64,000 nt of DNA from Marinomonas phaeophyticola (GTDB lineage Bacteria; Pseudomonadota; Gammaproteobacteria; Pseudomonadales; Marinomonadaceae): assembly GCF_026966905.1 (NCBI RefSeq), contig NZ_JAPUBN010000011.1:62001-126000 (forward strand), written 5' to 3'. How positions within the stretch are numbered: position 1 is the first letter of the stretch; every line of letters begins with the position of its first letter. The position numbers were made by a program, and so were the translations under genes. Below the pieces are notes generated by a model. The model was not told the DNA's origin and searched no databases. It saw nothing but the letters and a program-made list of their open reading frames with translations. Shown here piece after piece: positions 59,413 through 64,000 of this stretch.

Positions 59413-59488
59413 AGTAGACACAATAAAAATAAAAATTGCTTGATTGAATTACGTTAGTTCAAATCAAACAAAACTAAGAGGCTCCATT

Positions 59489-60508
59489 ATGCTAAAGAAA
59501 GTATTGTCTTCTCGTCTATTTAAAGATCAGTTTGACCGTCGTTCTGCTCTATCTATGATAGGTATGACGGCACTTACCGTTGGTCTATTCTCTGGTACAG
59601 TACAGGCCGCCACCACCATTAAATGGGCGCATGTATACGAAGTTGGCTCTCCTTATCATCAGGCAGCGCTTTGGGCCGCGGAAGAAATGGCGACGAAAAC
59701 AGATGGTCGTGTTTCAATTAAGGTGTTTCCGGCATCCTCTTTAGGTAAAGAAGTTGAGCTAAATGAAGCATTAAACTTTGGTACGGTAGATATGATCTAT
59801 ACGGGTGCCATTTTTGCTGGTAGTTCCTACAAACCACTCGCGCTTTCTGGATTACCTTTTGTCATTCGTAATTATGATCATTGGAAAAAATATCGTGATA
59901 GCGAATTGTTTGATGGTATAAAACAAGGCTATGAAAAAACCACAGGACACGATATTACAGGTTTTACCTACTATGGCGCCCGTCATGTAACCTCTAATAA
60001 GCCGATTAACTCTCCTGAAGATATGGAAGGAATGAAGATCCGTGTACCAAATGCACCTATGTTCCTTATGTTCCCGAAAGCTGTTAATGCGAATGCCTCT
60101 CCGTTAGCCTTCTCTGAAGTGTATTTAGCGCTACAACAAGGTTTGGTTGATGCTCAAGAGAATCCATTACCAACCATTAAGTTCAAAAAATTCTATGAAG
60201 TTCAGAAATACATCAACCTTACTGGTCATATGACTAACTCTTTAGTAACAGTAGTTTCTTCTATGACTAAAAATCGACTTAGCAAAGAAGACTATGCGTT
60301 ATTAGATGAGGTTTCTGTAAAAGCAGCGGCTCGTGCATCGGATGATATTAATGAAGCGGAAGAAAATCTGGCTCAATGGTTCCGAGATCAAGGGTTACAA
60401 GTGGTTGAAGTAGATAAAAAACCTTTCCAAGATAAAGTAAATAGCTATCTAAACTCTATTGATTCCGGGTTCTCTAAAGAACATTTATCTGGCATTAGTG
60501 CGCTATAA
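59489..60508 (+). CDS. TRAP transporter substrate-binding protein (DctP family)
   Basis: A 339-residue periplasmic protein. An unusually long N-terminal signal carries DRRSALSMIGMTALTVGLFSG, a twin-arginine that might direct Tat export. The body has the TRAP pattern: KWAHVYEVGSPYHQAALWAAEEM, RVSIKVFPASSLGKEVELNEAL, MKIRVPNAPMFLMFPKAVNANASPLAFSEVYLALQQGLVDAQENPL. The context (KDG kinase, hexuronate-type regulator) suggests a sugar acid as ligand. I chose the ATG at 59489 after AAGAGG. Confidence 0.9.
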   Translation: MLKKVLSSRLFKDQFDRRSALSMIGMTALTVGLFSGTVQAATTIKWAHVYEVGSPYHQAALWAAEEMATKTDGRVSIKVFPASSLGKEVELNEALNFGTVDMIYTGAIFAGSSYKPLALSGLPFVIRNYDHWKKYRDSELFDGIKQGYEKTTGHDITGFTYYGARHVTSNKPINSPEDMEGMKIRVPNAPMFLMFPKAVNANASPLAFSEVYLALQQGLVDAQENPLPTIKFKKFYEVQKYINLTGHMTNSLVTVVSSMTKNRLSKEDYALLDEVSVKAAARASDDINEAEENLAQWFRDQGLQVVEVDKKPFQDKVNSYLNSIDSGFSKEHLSGISAL

Positions 60509-60532
60509 CGCTGAATTAAAGGAGGGTGCAAT

Positions 60533-61108
60533 ATGAGTCGAGCTTCTAACAAGACAATGTCTAATCCGTCTGACTCTGAGCCCCTCAATTTGGTTGATGA
60601 AAGCCAAATTGAGGAACCGTTAGATTTTAAGATGATTGATCTTCCTGTGATGATTTTATTTTGGGTGTTGATGTGTATTGTTTTTCTTCAATTTTTCACC
60701 CGTTATATTTTAAATGATTCACTGGCATGGACAGAAGAAATCGCGCGATTTTTACTAGTATTGGTCGGCTTTGTTGGCTCTATAACGGCCGTCAGAAAAG
60801 GCAGTCATATCTTCTTAGAGTTTTTATACCGTTTTATTCCAAGTTCTTTAGCTAAAGTATTATCCGTCTTTTCTGAGGTGGTTTGTGTTGGGTTTTACGG
60901 CGCTTGTGCTTGGATGTCCTCACAAATTGCCCTGCAGACACATCAAACATTGGTATCGGTCGAATTGCCTAAAAGTTATCTTTATTGGGTTATTGCGTTT
61001 TGTTTTGTTGCTATGTCTCTTTATTCCATCGGTAAAATGGTGATGAAAATGAAGCTCAGTCATCATCAAATTGTCTCAAATATTGAAGAACAAGCTACTT
61101 CTGTATAA
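60533..61108 (+). CDS. TRAP transporter small permease (DctQ family)
   Basis: A 191-residue membrane protein with four membrane segments and the conserved FTRYILNDSLAWTEEIARFLLVLVGFVGS. A soluble N-terminal stretch of about 35 residues precedes the first segment. GGAGG lies upstream of the ATG; the large permease follows after 12 bases. Confidence 0.9.
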   Translation: MSRASNKTMSNPSDSEPLNLVDESQIEEPLDFKMIDLPVMILFWVLMCIVFLQFFTRYILNDSLAWTEEIARFLLVLVGFVGSITAVRKGSHIFLEFLYRFIPSSLAKVLSVFSEVVCVGFYGACAWMSSQIALQTHQTLVSVELPKSYLYWVIAFCFVAMSLYSIGKMVMKMKLSHHQIVSNIEEQATSV

Positions 61109-61120
61109 CAAAGGTGTGAT

Positions 61121-62398
61121 ATGTCGATTTTTCTATTGTTCTTAATATTATTTGTACTGCTTATTATCGGTGTACCCGTGGCTGTTGCCTTGGGCGTTTC
61201 GTCCCTCGTTTTTATTCTAATAGAAGGGGTGCCGAGTGTTGTTGTATTGCATAACATGGTTAATGGTATCAATAGCTTCCCCTTAATAGCGATTCCTTTT
61301 TTCATTCTTGCTGGGCATTTAATGAATACGGGCGGGATTACCAATCGTATTTTTGCCTTCGCTCGCGCATTGGTTGGTTGGTTACCTGGAGGTCTAGGTC
61401 ACGTAAACGTTGGTGCCAGTGTGGTGTTTGCTGGTATGTCAGGCGCGGCCGTAGCGGATGCTGGTGGTTTAGGGAATGTTGAAATTAAAGCCATGAAAGA
61501 CGCGGGTTATGATTCTGACTTCTCTGTTGGTATCACCGCGGCATCCTCAACGATTGGTCCAATTATCCCTCCTTCTCTGCCTTTAGTTATCTACGGGGTA
61601 GTGGCGGATACTTCCATAGGACAACTTTTTGCTGCAGGGTTGATTCCAGGGTTATTAATGGCGTTTTCTTTGATGATTATGGTGTCATGGTATGCCAAGA
61701 TTCGTAATTATCCCAAAGATGAGCGTTTTAGTTTATCCAATCTCTGGTTTGCTTTTAAAAGGGCATTTTTACCTCTGCTAACCCCAATAATTATCGTTGT
61801 TGGCATTTCTACGGGGGTTTTTACACCCACTGAAGCGGCAGTGGCAGCGGTAGCGTATGCGCTTTGTTTAGGTGCTTTTGTATATCGTTCTTTAAGTATT
61901 GCAAGTGTTCTAAGAGTGTCGCAGGAGACGATTGAAACAACAGCCTCTATTCTGCTCATTGTGGCTAGCTCGACCATTTTTGCTTGGATTCTAACGGCTA
62001 ACCAAATTGCTGACTTGTTTGCTCATAGCCTATTAGGTTTCACAGATAATGCCGTACTCATTTTATTGATTATGACCTTGCTGGTATTAATTTTAGGCTG
62101 CTTTATGGAAACCATTGCGGCTATTACTATTTTAGTGCCGGTGTTATTACCTGTCGCGGTGCAAATCGGTATTGATCCTGTGCATTTTGGTATCATTATG
62201 ATTCTGAATTTAATGCTTGGATTGTTGACGCCTCCTGTTGGTATGGTGCTCTATGTGTTAGCCAAGGTATCCAATACTCCGTTCGAGCGTTGTGTTATTG
62301 CAACAGCACCCTTTTTAATCCCTCTTGTTGTTGTGTTGCTGTTATTGACCTTCATACCATCGATTACAATGTGGTTACCAAATCTTATTTATCGTTAA
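61121..62398 (+). CDS. TRAP transporter large permease (DctM family)
   Basis: A 425-residue polytopic membrane protein of standard length for the family: PLIAIPFFILAGHLMNTGGITNRIFAFA, GMSGAAVADAGGLG, STIGPIIPPSLPLVIYGVVADTSIGQLFAAG, and GCFMETIAAITILVPVL. Compared with the 537-residue DctM at 12104-13717 it lacks the extra hydrophobic insertion. Confidence 0.93.
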   Translation: MSIFLLFLILFVLLIIGVPVAVALGVSSLVFILIEGVPSVVVLHNMVNGINSFPLIAIPFFILAGHLMNTGGITNRIFAFARALVGWLPGGLGHVNVGASVVFAGMSGAAVADAGGLGNVEIKAMKDAGYDSDFSVGITAASSTIGPIIPPSLPLVIYGVVADTSIGQLFAAGLIPGLLMAFSLMIMVSWYAKIRNYPKDERFSLSNLWFAFKRAFLPLLTPIIIVVGISTGVFTPTEAAVAAVAYALCLGAFVYRSLSIASVLRVSQETIETTASILLIVASSTIFAWILTANQIADLFAHSLLGFTDNAVLILLIMTLLVLILGCFMETIAAITILVPVLLPVAVQIGIDPVHFGIIMILNLMLGLLTPPVGMVLYVLAKVSNTPFERCVIATAPFLIPLVVVLLLLTFIPSITMWLPNLIYR

Positions 62399-62419
62399 AT
62401 AAATGAGATAATGTTTCAG

Positions 62420-62462
62420 CCTTCTTTTCTATTTGCATGTTTTTAGAAAGGAAGGTTTTTTT
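62420..62462 (+). terminator. Terminator after the TRAP operon
   Basis: A 12-base-pair stem, CCTTCTTTTCTA with TAGAAAGGAAGG (one wobble), followed by a T7 run. Confidence 0.82.
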
Positions 62463-62505
62463 GGTTATACATCTTGGTACTCAAAGGGTATGATTTTAAC
62501 GATTA

Positions 62506-62517
62506 TTGGTTAACCAA
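62506..62517. promoter_or_regulatory. ExuR/UxuR-type operator before the KDG kinase gene
   Basis: TTGGTTAACCAA, a perfect 12-base palindrome, 60 bases before the kinase start. It pairs with the site at 59326-59337. Confidence 0.68.
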
Positions 62518-62577
62518 ACTGTGGTATATTAGATTTTTTGTAAACAATAATAAGATCGTTTTATAAGGTTGGATGTC

Positions 62578-63631
62578 GTGGAAATTATTGCAAAAGAGTT
62601 GAGTCATGTTGATTGTATGGCATTAGGTGAAGTCATGCTGCGCCTTGATCCTGGTGTGGATCGTATTCGTAAAACGGATCAGTTTCGTGTATGGGAAGGT
62701 GGTGGTGAGTACAATGTGATTCAAGGGTTAAGCAGTTGCTTTGGCCATAAAACCGGCATCATTACGGCCTTAGTCGATAATGAAGTGGGCCACCTAATTG
62801 CAGGTCTAGTGCAAAGAGCGGGAGTGAGTACCGACTGGATTGAGTGGAAAGAGCATGATGGTATTGGTCGATCTGTTCGTAATGGCATGTATTTTATGGA
62901 GCGTGGTTTTGGTGAACGAGGAGCAAAAGCGGTCATGGATCGTGGGCATACTCCTATTTCACAACTGACAGTCAAGGATATTGACTGGGATGCTCTGTTT
63001 GCTAAAGCGAAGCCTCGTTGGTTCCATGTTGGGGGGTGATGGCGGCCTTGTCTGAAGGTTCTCCTGACGTTGTTGAGGCCGCAATGACGGCGGCTAAAAA
63101 CCATGGCGCAATCGTATCCTATGATTTAAATTATCGTGAGTCGTTATGGAAAGACAGAGGTGGACGAGAGGCCGCAAATGACTGTAATACGCGGTTAATT
63201 CAAAAGGCAGATGTTCTTTTTGGAATTGAGTCTCTTCCAAGAAAAGTGGATACATTAGATAAAGAGGTGTTTTCAGAAGCGCTGCATTCTATGCAGGCAC
63301 GTTTTCCTAATGTCCAACTTTTTGTCACGACTATGAGAATCGTGAAAGATGCATCCCATAATGACTGGGGGGATTGTGTTTACATAATGGTGAGATTTTC
63401 TTCTCACGTGACTATAACAACTTGCCGATATTTGATCGTGTTGGTGGCGGTGATGCCTTTGCTGCAGGCCTGATTCATGGGCTCTTGAATGATCAAACTA
63501 TGCAAACCTGTATTGATCTAGCCGCCGCCCATGGCGCTTTAGTCATGAGTACAGCAGGTGATAATTCTATGTCGAGTAAAGAAGAAGTGTATGCTTATGC
63601 TGGTGGTGCAGGCGCGGCAGCTAATCGATAA
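62578..63631 (+). CDS. kdgK: 2-keto-3-deoxygluconate kinase-like PfkB sugar kinase, two frameshifts
   Basis: A PfkB-family kinase spread over three frames. Segments: GEVMLRLDPG with GGGEYNVIQGLS near the start, SYDLNYRESLWKDRGG in the middle, and the catalytic FDRVGGGDAFAAGLIHGLL at the end. Runs of six G at 63031-63036 and 63367-63372 each need one more G to join HVGGVMAALSEG and NDWGGLCLHNGE. The repaired product has about 351 residues. It would phosphorylate 2-keto-3-deoxygluconate or a relative for entry to the Entner-Doudoroff pathway. The start is GTG at 62578 (AAGG nine bases upstream); TTG at 62569 is the alternative. Both breaks look like undercalls. Confidence 0.82.
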
Positions 63632-63650
63632 AACAAACTTTTGCTCATCT

Positions 63651-63689
63651 AAAAAAACAGGTTTTCATCTTTATGGAAACCTGTTTTTT
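63651..63689 (+). terminator. Terminator after the kinase gene
   Basis: CAGGTTTTCAT pairs with ATGGAAACCTG (one wobble), with an A-run before and a T-run after; the stem extends through these runs. It may work in both directions between the convergent kinase and antiporter genes. Confidence 0.85.
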
Positions 63690-63778
63690 ATACGTAAAGA
63701 CATGGCATTTTTTAAGGTGGAAAATCGCTTACAAAACACGTTAATAGCAAATAAAGCTCTATTTGATATTAAACAGTA

Positions 63779-64000
63779 CTATTTTGTGCTTTTTGGCCAT
63801 TTAATGAAAATAGACAATAAGGCGGCTACGGCCAGTAGCCAGCTGTATTGAACATAACCAACAAGCGCTAATGGAGAGACTTTTGCTAAGGATGATGCTA
63901 AAAGTATTTGGGCTCCATAAGGCAAAACACCCTGTACCACGCAAGAAAAAATATCCAATAGGCTAGCACTGCGTCTCGGATCAACTTGATAACGTGCCGC
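63779..64000 (-). CDS. Na+/H+ antiporter, NhaC family (C-terminal part)
   Basis: The minus strand is open from the right edge to a TAG at 63779-63781, giving 73 residues. The sequence ARYQVDPRRSASLLDIFSC, then GVLPYGAQILLASSLA and two hydrophobic stretches, fits the C-terminus of NhaC-type antiporters. The start lies beyond the window. Confidence 0.72.
   Translation of the reverse strand, partial: AARYQVDPRRSASLLDIFSCVVQGVLPYGAQILLASSLAKVSPLALVGYVQYSWLLAVAALLSIFIKWPKSTK

Noticed and set aside
62569-63631. Calling the KDG-type kinase a true pseudogene
   Set aside because: Both breaks are single-base losses in G6 runs and the rest is well conserved, including the catalytic GGGD; the same type of break recurs in six other genes, so an assembly cause is more likely.

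Overview
The window reads as chromosomal DNA of an AT-rich marine gammaproteobacterium, most likely Oceanospirillales and close to Marinomonas. This is an inference from gene content: a proteobacterial type VI secretion locus, two TRAP transporters, a betaine ABC system, an NSS sodium symporter, EfpL/YeiP and TmcA. No rRNA, tRNA, insertion sequence, prophage or CRISPR array was seen.

Layout. 1-12039: right half of a type VI secretion (T6SS) operon: tssG (cut by the window edge), tssH/clpV, a periplasmic-binding-protein gene, an FHA gene, tssJ, tssK, tssL, tssM and a Ser/Thr kinase. 12104-18676 (minus strand): a DctPQM TRAP transporter, tRNA acetyltransferase tmcA and a GntR/FCD regulator. 18828-23430: a small conserved protein, a di-haem peroxidase paired with a membrane diguanylate cyclase, a homodimeric-type glycyl-tRNA synthetase and a VOC protein. 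23486-27300 (minus): proVWX betaine importer with a CosR/EctR-like MarR regulator. 27509-32089: a probable light/UV-response locus, with photolyase, RudS-type tRNA desulfidase and an FAD oxidoreductase facing a class II LitR-like MerR regulator across an array of TTGTACAA boxes. 32600-44799: reductive pyrimidine-catabolism genes (dihydropyrimidinase, NCS1 permease, carbamoyl-amidohydrolase), a RutR-like regulator, a complete coenzyme F420 pathway (cofG, cofH, cofD, cofC, cofE), an NADPH:F420 reductase and an F420-type LLM oxidoreductase. 44987-48056: efpL, a TIGR01777-type epimerase and an NSS transporter. 48468-63631: an oxaloacetate-decarboxylase-like gene and a sugar/sugar-acid catabolic island with ExuR/UxuR-like and LacI regulators, an enolase-superfamily enzyme, a YtfQRT/YjfF-like ABC importer, a GMC oxidoreductase, a second TRAP transporter and a KDG-type kinase. 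The right edge holds the C-terminus of an NhaC-like antiporter.

Most exciting reading: the F420 pathway and the pyrimidine genes look like one system. A RutR-type palindrome (ACC-N4-GGT core) lies before the amidohydrolase-permease-dihydropyrimidinase operon and another before cofG, with the rutR-like gene between them. The enzyme missing from the pyrimidine genes here is the first-step uracil reductase, and an orphan F420-dependent LLM enzyme sits at the end of the F420 genes. I infer an F420H2-dependent first step of pyrimidine (or related cyclic ureide) breakdown, with NpdG recycling the cofactor from NADPH.

A technical warning: seven genes (tssM, a MarR gene, a MerR gene, the epimerase, an ABC permease, and the kinase with two breaks) are interrupted by -1 frameshifts. 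Seven of the eight breaks lie in runs of six or seven identical bases; the permease break lies at or just after a G5 run. The pattern suggests homopolymer undercalls in the source assembly rather than real gene decay.
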